Below are positions 30,421-38,568 of a stretch of DNA of 64,000 nucleotides, one piece after another. The DNA is from Cupriavidus basilensis OR16 (GTDB lineage Bacteria; Pseudomonadota; Gammaproteobacteria; Burkholderiales; Burkholderiaceae), in the NCBI RefSeq assembly GCF_000243095.1, contig NZ_AHJE01000029.1:61181-125180 (forward strand), given 5' to 3'. The notes under the pieces are model-generated. The model searched no databases and was not told the origin of the DNA. It saw nothing but the letters and a program-made list of their open reading frames with translations. Positions within the stretch are counted from its first letter, which is position 1. Each line of letters begins with the position of its first letter. The position numbers and the translations under genes are program-made.

Positions 30421-31557
30421 ATGCACACCGCACTTCAACTTCGTTCGCTGATCAAAAGCAGCGGTGAACTCGAGCTGTCGCTGGACAGCATCGACACGCC
30501 GCGCCCCGGCCCGGATGAAGTGCTCATCCGCATCGAAGCCTCTCCCCTCAACCCGTCCGATCTCGGCCTGCTGTTCGGTGCGGCCGACATGAGCACGGCC
30601 AAGGCCAGCGGCACGGCGGAGCGCCCGGTGGTCAGCGCGCGCGTCCCGGAAGCCGCGATGCGCAGCATGGCAGGCCGCCTCGATGCTTCCATGCCGGTTG
30701 GCAATGAGGGCGCGGGCGTGGTCGTCGAGGCTGGCTCGTCCCCTGCGGCGCAAGCGTTGATGGGCAAGACCGTGGCGGCCATCGGCGGCGCGATGTACTC
30801 GCAATACCGCTGCGTTCCCGCGGACCAGTGCCTGGTCCTGCCCGAAGGCGCCACGCCCGCCGATGGCGCGTCGTCATTCGTCAACCCGCTCACCGCGCTG
30901 GGCATGGTCGAGACCATGCGAAGCGAAGGCCACAGCGCGCTGGTGCACACCGCCGCGGCCTCCAACCTGGGGCAGATGCTCAACCAGATCTGCCTCAAGG
31001 ATGGCATCAAGCTGGTGAACATCGTGCGCAAGCAAGAGCAGGCGGACCTGCTCAAGGCACAAGGCGCGGTCCACGTCTGCAACGCTACGTCGCCCACGTT
31101 CATGCAGGACCTCACCGAGGCGCTTGTCGCCACTGGCGCCACGATCGCGTTCGACGCCACGGGCGGCGGCAAGCTCGGCGGCCAGATCCTCACCTGCATG
31201 GAGGCGGCCTTGAACAAGACGGCCCGCGAATACAGCCGCTATGGCTCGGCCACCCACAAGCAGGTCTACCTCTACGGCGGCCTGGACATCAGCCCGACCG
31301 AGTTCAACCGTGGCTTCGGCATGGCGTGGGGCATGGGCGGCTGGCTGCTGTTCCCGTTCCTGCAGAAGATCGGGCGCGAGCGGGCCAACGCGCTCAAGCA
31401 GCGCGTGGTGGCGGAGCTGAAGACCACCTTTGCCAGCCACTACTCGAAAGAGATCTCGCTGGCCGAGGTGCTGGACCTGGCCGTGATCGCCGTCTACAAC
31501 AAGCGTGCAACCGGGGAGAAGTACCTGATCAACCCGAACAAGGGCCTGGCCGGATAA
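30421..31557 (+). CDS. zinc-type alcohol dehydrogenase family oxidoreductase
   Basis: A 378-residue MDR-superfamily protein: GroES-like N-terminus (PGPDEVLIRIEASPLNPSDL, then MPVGNEGAGVVVEAGS), and a Rossmann-type domain with ALVHTAAASNLGQMLNQICL and IAFDATGGGKLGGQIL. The usual catalytic zinc ligands are not evident, so it is more like a quinone/enoyl reductase branch. AAGGAGACATCAA precedes the ATG. Monocistronic; substrate unknown. Confidence 0.9.
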   Translation: MHTALQLRSLIKSSGELELSLDSIDTPRPGPDEVLIRIEASPLNPSDLGLLFGAADMSTAKASGTAERPVVSARVPEAAMRSMAGRLDASMPVGNEGAGVVVEAGSSPAAQALMGKTVAAIGGAMYSQYRCVPADQCLVLPEGATPADGASSFVNPLTALGMVETMRSEGHSALVHTAAASNLGQMLNQICLKDGIKLVNIVRKQEQADLLKAQGAVHVCNATSPTFMQDLTEALVATGATIAFDATGGGKLGGQILTCMEAALNKTAREYSRYGSATHKQVYLYGGLDISPTEFNRGFGMAWGMGGWLLFPFLQKIGRERANALKQRVVAELKTTFASHYSKEISLAEVLDLAVIAVYNKRATGEKYLINPNKGLAG

Positions 31558-31558
31558 A

Positions 31559-31948
31559 TCACCCCGGGGCGCCTTGCGCGCCCACCGTGTCAAGAATCAG
31601 CCGCTGCGCCACGACCAGCGGCGCGGCGCTGCCGGCCGGCAACGGGTGAGCGCTTTCCAGTTCCGCGGCAGTGTGGAAGCTCACCCAGGTGCTGCCCTGG
31701 CCGTCATTGCGCACCAGTACACGCAGGGGCAAATCCAGCGCAACGCTGGGTGCCGCGAGCATCAACGGCGTCCCCCCCTTGGGGTTGCCATAGATCAGCA
31801 CCTGCGTCGGCGGCATCGCCAGCCCGGCGTTGCGTGCCGCCTCGGCATGGTCGATCCGCGCGAAGATCGTCATGCCCTTGTCTTTGAATGCCGCGAGCAG
31901 GCGCTCCACGGTGGTCGGGAAATCGTAGTGGCTGGGATGGGTTTCCAT
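31559..31948 (-). CDS. DUF302 family protein
   Basis: A 129-residue DUF302 protein: VERLLAAFKDKGMTIFARID, HAEAARNAGLAMPPTQVLIY, GNPKGGTPLMLAAPSVALDL and PLRVLVRNDGQGSTWVSFHT are the family's conserved blocks. No signal peptide. It converges with the dehydrogenase gene, ending 1 nt from its stop. The family's role is unresolved. Confidence 0.93.
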   Translation of the reverse strand: METHPSHYDFPTTVERLLAAFKDKGMTIFARIDHAEAARNAGLAMPPTQVLIYGNPKGGTPLMLAAPSVALDLPLRVLVRNDGQGSTWVSFHTAAELESAHPLPAGSAAPLVVAQRLILDTVGAQGAPG

Positions 31949-32139
31949 GACGGACTCTCGTTGCTTGCCTGGATCACTCTATATCCCTGCAGCTCGCCTG
32001 CCATGCGCAACTTGGCGCAACGCCGTCGATGAAGTGCGCGAGCAACATCTCGCCTTAAATGTCGCCTTAAGCCGGCGCGCATTTTTCGCCACAAATAATC
32101 CATCGGCGTCGGGTTTCCACGTAGCCATATAGTCCTTTT

Positions 32140-32160
32140 AAATGCGAGTGATTTGCATTT
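32140..32160. promoter_or_regulatory. Fur/Mur-like box upstream of mntH
   Basis: AAATGCGAG-TGATTTGCATTT forms an imperfect inverted repeat (AAATGC/GCATTT arms) resembling betaproteobacterial Fur sites, about 100 nt upstream of the mntH start. A DtxR/MntR-type box is the alternative. Confidence 0.45.
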
Positions 32161-32261
32161 ACAATTGGCTGTATCGCCTCGCAGTGACAACAATCAAGCA
32201 TCGACCGCCGAACACCGAACACCCAACACCGAACGCCGTCTACATCACGCACACGCCAGCC

Positions 32262-33578
32262 ATGCCGCCGACCCGCGATCCCCTCACCCTGCCCGCCAGC
32301 CCGCGGCTCGCCCCGCCGGCAGTGCCGCGCCTGGCCTACCTGGGCGCCGGTACCCTGGTCGCGGTCGGTTACATGGATCCCGGCAACTGGGCCACGGCCA
32401 TCTCCGGCGGCGCCAAGTACGGCTACAGCCTGCTGGCGGTCATTGCCGCGTCCAGTCTCGTTGCCATGCTGCTGCAGTGGATTGCCGCGCGCGTCGGTGT
32501 GGTCACCGGGCGCGACCTGGCGCAGCTCAGCCGGGAGCGTTTCTCCCGGCCCGTCGTGCTCACCCTGTGGGTGGGCAGCGAGATCGCCATCATCGCCTGC
32601 GACGTGGCCGAGGTGGTCGGCTGCGCCGTGGCGCTGCAACTGCTGCTGCACGTGAACCTGTGGGTCGGCGTGCTGATCTCGGCGGCAGCCACCGTGGCCA
32701 TGCTGGCCGTGCACCGCGAAGGACGGCGCACGCTGGAAGCGCTGGTGGGCACGCTGATCCTGCTGGTGGCGCTGTGCTTCGTCGCGCAGCTGGCGATGGC
32801 GCAGCCCGACTGGGCGGCGGTGGCTGGCGGCTTCGCCCCCACGCCGGAGCTGGTGCGCGATGCGGGCATGCTGTGGCTCGCCGCCGGCATCGTGGGCGCT
32901 ACCGTCATGCCGCACAACCTTTACCTGCACTCTTCCCTGGTGCGCAAGTACAGCCCTGGCGCAGTGCATGGACAGCCGCCCTCGCCCGCCGCCGCGCCGG
33001 CGCTGGTGCGGGCGCTGCGCGGCGTCGGCATGGACACCCTCGGCTCGCTCACCTTCGCCTTCCTGATCAATGCCGCGCTGCTGATCGTGGCGGCGGCCGT
33101 GTTCCACGCCAGCGGCATGACCGACGTATCGGACCTGGCCGACGCGCACCGCTTGCTCGACCCGCTGCTGCATTCCCGATGGGCCAGCCTGCTGTTCGCC
33201 GCTGCGCTGCTCGCGTGCGGCCTCAACTCCACGCTCACCGGCACGCTCGCCGGGCAGGCGGTGATGGAGGGCTTTCTCAACCTGCGCATGTCGCGCGCGC
33301 GCCGCGCGCTGCTGACGCGCGCCCTGGCGATCGTGCCGGCCCTGGTTGCGGTCGGCATCTTCGGCCAGCATGGCTCGGCGGAACTGCTGGTGGCCAGCCA
33401 GGTCGTGCTCAGCGTGAGCCTGCCCCTTGCCGTGCTGCCGCTGATCGGGTTCGCCTCCCGCGCCGACCTCATGGGCGCGTGGCGCGTACGCGGCCTGCCG
33501 CTGGCGCTGGCGTGGCTGAGCGCGGGCGCCATCCTCTTCCTGAACGGCGCGCTGCTGTGGCAGAGCGTGGCGGCGTGA
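32262..33578 (+). CDS. mntH: Nramp-family Mn2+/Fe2+ transporter
   Basis: A 438-residue inner-membrane divalent-metal:proton symporter with about 11 helices. The metal-site motifs are present: DPGN at residues 39-42 (GYMDPGNWATAISGGA) and MPHN at 216-219 (GATVMPHNLYLHSSL). ATG 32262 matches the family N-terminus; the upstream frame contains a short tandem repeat (CCGAACACC-like) and is non-coding. A Fur-like box upstream suggests iron- or manganese-dependent repression. Some homologs prefer other metals; specificity cannot be told. Confidence 0.95.
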   Translation: MPPTRDPLTLPASPRLAPPAVPRLAYLGAGTLVAVGYMDPGNWATAISGGAKYGYSLLAVIAASSLVAMLLQWIAARVGVVTGRDLAQLSRERFSRPVVLTLWVGSEIAIIACDVAEVVGCAVALQLLLHVNLWVGVLISAAATVAMLAVHREGRRTLEALVGTLILLVALCFVAQLAMAQPDWAAVAGGFAPTPELVRDAGMLWLAAGIVGATVMPHNLYLHSSLVRKYSPGAVHGQPPSPAAAPALVRALRGVGMDTLGSLTFAFLINAALLIVAAAVFHASGMTDVSDLADAHRLLDPLLHSRWASLLFAAALLACGLNSTLTGTLAGQAVMEGFLNLRMSRARRALLTRALAIVPALVAVGIFGQHGSAELLVASQVVLSVSLPLAVLPLIGFASRADLMGAWRVRGLPLALAWLSAGAILFLNGALLWQSVAA

Positions 33579-33620
33579 GGCCACCAGGGCGGACCGCAAA
33601 GAAGCCGGTGGGCTAGTGGG

Positions 33621-34399
33621 CTAGTGGGGCGCCTCGCCCTGCGTGAACCGCGGCGGCCTCTTCTCGACGAACGCACGCACGCCTTCCCGCGCATCGCCAC
33701 TGCTCGCGCAAGCCGCGAGCAACTGGTGCTCCAGCGCCAGATGCGCCTGCAACCCGCGCGCCGGCAGCCCGCTGCACAGACGCTTGATCGCGGCCAGCGA
33801 GCCGCTGGCCGCGCTAGCCAGCCGCGCCACCAGTGCCTCGGCAGCATCGGCCAGTTCGGCGTCCGGGTGCAAGGCATCGATGACGCCATGCGCCAGGCAG
33901 CGCTGCGCGTCGATGGTCTCGCCGAGCATCAGCCACTGCTGCGCCCGTAACGCGCCGACGCGCCGGGCCAGGAAATACGAAGCACCGGCATCCGGCGACA
34001 GGCCGATCGCGGCGTAGCCGGTGCGCAGCGCTGCCGATGCTGCGCCGAGCAGCCGATGCCCGCGCCGGCCACCGGCCCGCTGAGCGCCGCCACTACCGGC
34101 ATCGGCGCCGTGGCCAGCCGGTACAGCGCGGGGTGCAGCGGGGTGAGGATGTCGTCCACCAGCGTGTCCAGCGCCGTCCCCGCAGCGACGAACTCGTCGA
34201 TACTGCCGCCGGCGCAGAAGATGCGCCCTTGCGCCGCCAGCAGCACCACGCGCGGCTTGCTTTCCAGGACTTCGCCGATGGCGCGCACCAGCGCCCGGCT
34301 CGCCGCGAGCGTGAGCGAATTCGCGCGCTCAGGCCGGCTCAACGTGATGCGGCCGATATGGCCGGCCACGCCCCAGCTCACCCCTTCCGATTGCTGCAT
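33621..34399 (-). pseudogene. enoyl-CoA hydratase, frameshifted
   Basis: The N-terminal half is a normal crotonase (RITLSRPERANSLTLAASRA, oxyanion strand GRIFCAGGSIDEFV, PVVAALSGPVAGAGIG). After GAGIG the frame is lost at about 34052-34056: GGCATCGG-CTGCTC lacks one C. The correct frame continues LLGAASAALRTGYAAIGLSP, then DAGASYFLARRVG to the stop. The expected DIxLA segment also seems shortened by a few codons. Last gene of the acyl-CoA operon, 46 nt after the acyl-CoA dehydrogenase. An alternative ATG lies at 34411. A sequencing error at the single C is possible. Confidence 0.75.
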
Positions 34400-34445
34400 G
34401 GGTTCCTCCATCCTTGCGTGAGATGCTTGAGATCGATCCTTGGCA

Positions 34446-35597
34446 TCATGCCGCGAGCTTGCGCGCGATAAGTTCCTTCATGATCTCGTTGGCGCCGCCG
34501 TAGATGCGCTGTACGCGCGCGTCGGCATACAGGCGTGCGATCGGGTACTCCATCATGTAGCCATAGCCACCGAACAGCTGCAGGCATTCGTCGGTGACCT
34601 TGCCCTGCTGCTCGGTGCACCACCACTTGGCCATGTAGGCCGCTGTGTCGTCCAGCGTGCCGTCGAGCAGGCGCTGGATGCAGTCGTTGACGAAGCTGCG
34701 CACCACGTGCGCCAGCGTGGCGCACTCGGCGAGCTTGAAGCGCGTGTTCTGGAAATCGTACAGCGACTGGCCAAAGGCCTTGCGCTGCTGTGTGTAGTCG
34801 AGCGTCAGCGCCACCGCGCGCTCGATCACGGCGGCGGCGGGCACGGCAAGCAGCATCCGTTCGTACGGGAGCTGGCTCATCAGTTGGGCAAAGCCCCTGC
34901 CCTCCACCCCGCCCAGCAGGCAATCTGCCGGCACCCGCACGCCGTCGAAGGACAGCTCGGCGGTGTCCGATGCATGCTGGCCCAGCTTCTCCAGCCGCCG
35001 CCCTACCCGGAAGCCCGCCAGGTTCTCCGTCTCCAGCACCACCAGCGACACGCCCCGGCTGCCGGCTTCGCCGGTACGCACCGCCACCACCAGCAGGTTG
35101 GCGGTAAAGCCGTTGGTGATGAAGGTCTTGGCGCCGTCGATCACGTAGTCGCCGCCCTCGCGCCGGGCACGGCTGCCTAGCGCCTGAAGGTCGGAGCCGC
35201 AGCCGGGTTCGGTGAGCGCGATGCCGGCCAGCATGTCGCCGCTGGCGAGCCTGGGCACCCAGCGCTGATTCTGCGCTTCGGTGCCGTAGTCCAGGATGTA
35301 GTGCGCGGCGATGGTGTGCACGGCGGTGTTGGCGGGCACCTCGGCCTTGGCCAGCTCATCCTGCACCACGCACTGGTAGGCCAGGCTGGCACCCGCGCCG
35401 CCATAGGCCTCATCCAGTTCAGGCAGCAGGAAGCCCATTTCCCCGAAGGGGCCCCAGACCTCGCGCGGGATATAGCCCTGGCGGCGCCAGCCGTCCAGGT
35501 GCGGCGCCAGCTCACCGGCGACGTAGCGGCGCACCTGCTCGCGGAAGGCTTCGATGTCTGCATCCATCCATTGATGGCGGTACGGTTGCGGCAGCAT
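34446..35597 (-). CDS. acyl-CoA dehydrogenase
   Basis: A 383-residue flavin acyl-CoA dehydrogenase. Signature 1 reads GIALTEPGCGSDLQALGSRA, followed by YVIDGAKTFITNG; the C-terminal part has LFGGYGYMMEYPIARLYADA, where the Glu of MMEYP is the expected catalytic base, and RIYGGANEIMKELIARKL. It introduces the alpha-beta double bond into an acyl-CoA and passes electrons to ETF. It lies 3 nt after the SDR gene in the acyl-CoA operon. Confidence 0.95.
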   Translation of the reverse strand: MLPQPYRHQWMDADIEAFREQVRRYVAGELAPHLDGWRRQGYIPREVWGPFGEMGFLLPELDEAYGGAGASLAYQCVVQDELAKAEVPANTAVHTIAAHYILDYGTEAQNQRWVPRLASGDMLAGIALTEPGCGSDLQALGSRARREGGDYVIDGAKTFITNGFTANLLVVAVRTGEAGSRGVSLVVLETENLAGFRVGRRLEKLGQHASDTAELSFDGVRVPADCLLGGVEGRGFAQLMSQLPYERMLLAVPAAAVIERAVALTLDYTQQRKAFGQSLYDFQNTRFKLAECATLAHVVRSFVNDCIQRLLDGTLDDTAAYMAKWWCTEQQGKVTDECLQLFGGYGYMMEYPIARLYADARVQRIYGGANEIMKELIARKLAA

Positions 35598-35600
35598 GGC

Positions 35601-36431
35601 TCAGATCCCCGTCAGGCCGCCGCTGCACATCAGCGTCTGGCCGCTTACATAGTCCGACTCCGGGATGCAGAACATGTACACGGCGCCGGCCGCCTCGTCG
35701 GGGGTGCCGCCGCGCCCGAGCGGAATGCCTCTCTCCATCGCGGCCATCAGGTCCGGGTTGACGCCGACCTTGATCTCCCGGCCTTCGATATTGGCGGTGG
35801 CATGGTCCGCGGTGCTGCCCGTCAGCCGGGTCTTGATCAGGCCATAGGCCACGCAGTTGACGGTGACGTTCATGCGGCCCCATTCCTTGGCCAGCGTCTG
35901 CGTCATGCCCACGATGCCGGCCTTGGCGGTGGCATAGTTCGCCTGGCCGGCATTGCCGAACAGGCCGGCCACCGAGGACGTGTTGATCACCTTGCGCACC
36001 ACGCGCTGGCCGGCCTCGGCTTCGGCCTTGACCAGCCCGCGCAGCACCGGCTGCGCGGCGCGCAGGATGCGGAATGGCGCCGTGAGGTGGCAGTCGAGCA
36101 TGGCGTACCACTGCTCGTCGGTCATCTTCTGGATGACGTTGTCCCAGGTGTAGCCCGCGTTGTTGACGATGATGTCCAGGCCCTGGTACGCATTGACGGC
36201 GGTGCCGATAAAGCGCTCGGCAAAGTCCGGTGCGCTCACGCTGCCAACGCAGGCCAGCGCCTCGCCACCGGCAGCGCGGATGGCCTGTACCACTTCCTCG
36301 GCCGGTTCGGCATCGAGATCGTTGACGACGATGCGGGCGCCTTCGCTAGCCAGCTTGAGCGCGATCGCGCGGCCAATGCCACGGCCCGAGCCGGTGATGA
36401 GGGCGATCTTGCCTTCGAGTTTGCGCGTCAT
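35601..36431 (-). CDS. SDR oxidoreductase (3-hydroxyacyl-CoA dehydrogenase-like)
   Basis: A 276-residue classical short-chain dehydrogenase: cofactor motif LITGSGRGIGRAIAL, NNAG in DIIVNNAGYTWDN, and catalytic Ser-Tyr-Lys in VINTSSVAGLFGNAGQANYA-TAK. Together with MaoC proteins it resembles the type-4 17beta-HSD/FabG-like 3-hydroxyacyl-CoA dehydrogenases. Start 36431 fits the family; the ORF upstream extends into the MaoC gene. Position in the operon suggests the NAD-dependent oxidation step. Confidence 0.93.
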   Translation of the reverse strand: MTRKLEGKIALITGSGRGIGRAIALKLASEGARIVVNDLDAEPAEEVVQAIRAAGGEALACVGSVSAPDFAERFIGTAVNAYQGLDIIVNNAGYTWDNVIQKMTDEQWYAMLDCHLTAPFRILRAAQPVLRGLVKAEAEAGQRVVRKVINTSSVAGLFGNAGQANYATAKAGIVGMTQTLAKEWGRMNVTVNCVAYGLIKTRLTGSTADHATANIEGREIKVGVNPDLMAAMERGIPLGRGGTPDEAAGAVYMFCIPESDYVSGQTLMCSGGLTGI

Positions 36432-36454
36432 GGGTGTGTCTCCTGCAGTCAGGT

Positions 36455-36901
36455 TCAGGGCAGCGCGACCAGCGCTTCGCCCACGATCTTGGTTTGTCCG
36501 AACTGGTTGGCGCTCTGCACCTCGATGCGCACGCAACGCTCGCCGTTGACGTCGAGCTTCTCGAGCACGCGGCCGCCGCAGTGGATCACGTTGCCCAGGT
36601 GCGTGATGCCCTGGAAGCGCACATCGAAGCGGCGCAAGCGGGCTTGCGGCGCCCAGCCGGTCAACAGCCGGCCCAGCCAGGCCATGCCCAGCATGCCGTG
36701 CGCGAATACGTCCGGCATGCCGGCGCGGCGCGCGAAGTCGAGGTCGATGTGGATCGGGTGATGATCGCCGGAGGCGCCGGCAAACAGCGCGAGCGTGCGG
36801 CGGTCCACCGGGGGCAGCGTCAGTGGGGGTAGTGTGTCGCCGACCTGCACCGAATCAAAGCCAGGGGATGTCAACTCCGTCATGTCCGTCATGTCCGTCA
36901 T
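36455..36901 (-). CDS. MaoC-type (R)-enoyl-CoA hydratase
   Basis: A 148-residue hot-dog-fold hydratase. The hydratase 2 motif is intact: FAGASGDHHPIHIDLDFARR with the Asp/His pair, then MPDVFAHGMLGMAWLGRLL. It hydrates a 2-enoyl-CoA. The N-terminus is encoded by a triple 9-bp repeat (MTDMTDMTE), so translation may begin at 36901, 36892 or 36883. It is 11 nt downstream of a second MaoC-like gene; such pairs often form heterodimers in steroid or side-chain degradation. Confidence 0.93.
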   Translation of the reverse strand: MTDMTDMTELTSPGFDSVQVGDTLPPLTLPPVDRRTLALFAGASGDHHPIHIDLDFARRAGMPDVFAHGMLGMAWLGRLLTGWAPQARLRRFDVRFQGITHLGNVIHCGGRVLEKLDVNGERCVRIEVQSANQFGQTKIVGEALVALP

Positions 36902-36907
36902 GTCCGC
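36881..36907. repeat. three tandem 9-bp repeats at a start codon
   Basis: CATGTCCGT (plus strand) occurs three times, each copy providing an in-frame ATG for the MaoC gene on the minus strand. Copy-number change would alter only the length of the N-terminus, since the unit is nine bases. Confidence 0.7.
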
Positions 36908-36911
36908 TCCT

Positions 36912-37352
36912 TCAGTTGCGCACCACGGTCAGCGACCGCAGCCTGGCCACGGGCTCGCCGCGCTGGTTCGCCACTTGCGATTCGGTCTCGATGAATTCGA
37001 GCGCGCCGCCTTTCTTGTCGTAGATGTCCTTGATCCGGGAGGTGACCGTCATCGTATCGCCTGCCACGATGGGGCCGAGATACTCGAAGCTCTGCTCGCC
37101 GTGCAGCACGTTCTGGATCGGCACGCCAAGCCGGTCGAGCAGGCCGAACATCGCGCCCGAATCGAGCTCGGCGGTGAACAGGAAGGTGGGCGGCGCCGGC
37201 AGGTCGGCATAGCCCGCGTCGCGCGCGGCGGACTCGTCGAGGTAGACCGGGTTGGTCTCGCCGATGGCCTTGGCGAAGAACTTCAGCCGGCCGCGTTCGA
37301 CCGGCAGCACCGAGCTGCCGATCTCAAAGCCGATCCATTTCTTGTCGACCAT
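36912..37352 (-). CDS. MaoC-like dehydratase, FAS1-type N-terminal domain
   Basis: A 146-residue hot-dog protein of the FAS1-like dehydratase group: KKWIGFEIGSSVLPVERGRL, FFAKAIGETNPVYLDESAAR, LPAPPTFLFTAELDSGAMFG and LHGEQSFEYLGPIVAGDTMT. It lacks the catalytic Asp/His of its neighbour, as is usual for the non-catalytic partner that shapes the acyl pocket of a MaoC heterodimer. Start 37352 is 2 nt from the thiolase stop, indicating tight coupling. Confidence 0.92.
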   Translation of the reverse strand: MVDKKWIGFEIGSSVLPVERGRLKFFAKAIGETNPVYLDESAARDAGYADLPAPPTFLFTAELDSGAMFGLLDRLGVPIQNVLHGEQSFEYLGPIVAGDTMTVTSRIKDIYDKKGGALEFIETESQVANQRGEPVARLRSLTVVRN

Positions 37353-37354
37353 GA

Positions 37355-38536
37355 TCAGACTCGCTCGTACAGGGTGACGACGCAGGCGCCGCCCAGGCCC
37401 AGGTTGTGCTGCAGCGCCAGCCGGGCGCCGTCCACCTGCCGCCCACCGGCGCGCCCGCGCAGTTGCCCGACCAGTTCCGTGCATTGCGCCAGGCCCGTGG
37501 CGCCGAGCGGGTGGCCCTTCGACAACAAGCCGCCGGAGGGATTGGTGACCACCTTGCCGCCATAGGTGTTGTCGCCATCGACCACGAACTTCTCCGCGCC
37601 ACCGATGGGGCACAGGCCAAGCGCCTCGTAGCTGATCAGCTCGTTATGGGCAAAGCAGTCGTGCAGTTCCACGACGCCGATATCCTCCGGTCCGACGCCC
37701 GCGGCCTCGTACACCTGCCGGGCGGCGCTGCGCGTCATGCCGAAGCCGACCACGTCTCGCATATCGCGCGTGCCGAAGCTGTCGGGCGTATCGGTGGTCA
37801 TGGCCTGGGCGCGGATGCGTACCGTCGTGTCAAGGCCGTGCTTCTTCGCGAACGCCTCGGAAACCAGGATCGCCGCTGCCGCGCCGCAGGTCGGCGGGCA
37901 AGCCATCAGCCGGGTCATCACGCCGGGCCAGAGCATCGGCGCGGCCATCACCTCGGCCTCGGTCACCACGTTGCGAAACAGCGCCAGCGGATTGTTGGCA
38001 GCGTGGCGGCTGGCCTTGGCGCGTATCTTGGCGAAGGTCTCGAGCTTGGTGCCGAACTCCCGCATATGCGCGAGGCCCGCGCCGCCAAAGTAGCGCAATG
38101 CGAGCGGCAGCTCGACGTCGGTCAGCTCGGCCGCCAGCGCGTCGAAGCGCTCGAAGGGGCTGGGGCGGTCGTTGAACACCGAGCCCAGCGCGCCCGGCAT
38201 CATCTGCTCGAAGCCGAACGCCAGCACGCAATCGGCCATGCCGCTGGCCACCGCCTGGCGGGCCAGGTACAGGGCGGTAGAGCCGGTCGAGCAATTGTTG
38301 TTGACGTTGACCACCGGGATGCCGGTCATGCCGACTTCGTACAGCCCGCGCTGGCCTGCGGTGGAGTCGCCGTAGACGTAGCCGGCGTAGGCCTGCTGCA
38401 CGCTGGCGTACTCGACGCCGGCATCGGCCAGCGCGGCCCGCACGGCCTTGGCCGCCATCTGGGGATAGGGCTCGCTCGCTCCTGGCTTGGTGAATGGAAT
38501 CATGCCGGCGCCGGCAACGATCACGGATGAGGTCAT
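37355..38536 (-). CDS. SCP2-type thiolase / lipid-transfer protein
   Basis: A 393-residue thiolase-fold enzyme. Active-site residues: Cys in VNVNNNCSTGSTALYLARQA, His in GVVELHDCFAHNE and His/Gly in GGLLSKGHPLGATG. It resembles the SCP-x/lipid-transfer thiolases and the aldolase-linked thiolases of steroid side-chain degradation. It would cleave a 3-ketoacyl-CoA. ATG 38536 is taken as the start; sequence upstream in the same frame overlaps the ligase gene. Confidence 0.93.
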   Translation of the reverse strand: MTSSVIVAGAGMIPFTKPGASEPYPQMAAKAVRAALADAGVEYASVQQAYAGYVYGDSTAGQRGLYEVGMTGIPVVNVNNNCSTGSTALYLARQAVASGMADCVLAFGFEQMMPGALGSVFNDRPSPFERFDALAAELTDVELPLALRYFGGAGLAHMREFGTKLETFAKIRAKASRHAANNPLALFRNVVTEAEVMAAPMLWPGVMTRLMACPPTCGAAAAILVSEAFAKKHGLDTTVRIRAQAMTTDTPDSFGTRDMRDVVGFGMTRSAARQVYEAAGVGPEDIGVVELHDCFAHNELISYEALGLCPIGGAEKFVVDGDNTYGGKVVTNPSGGLLSKGHPLGATGLAQCTELVGQLRGRAGGRQVDGARLALQHNLGLGGACVVTLYERV

Positions 38537-38568
38537 GGCTACTCCTTGTCGTATTGCGTATGGATGAA

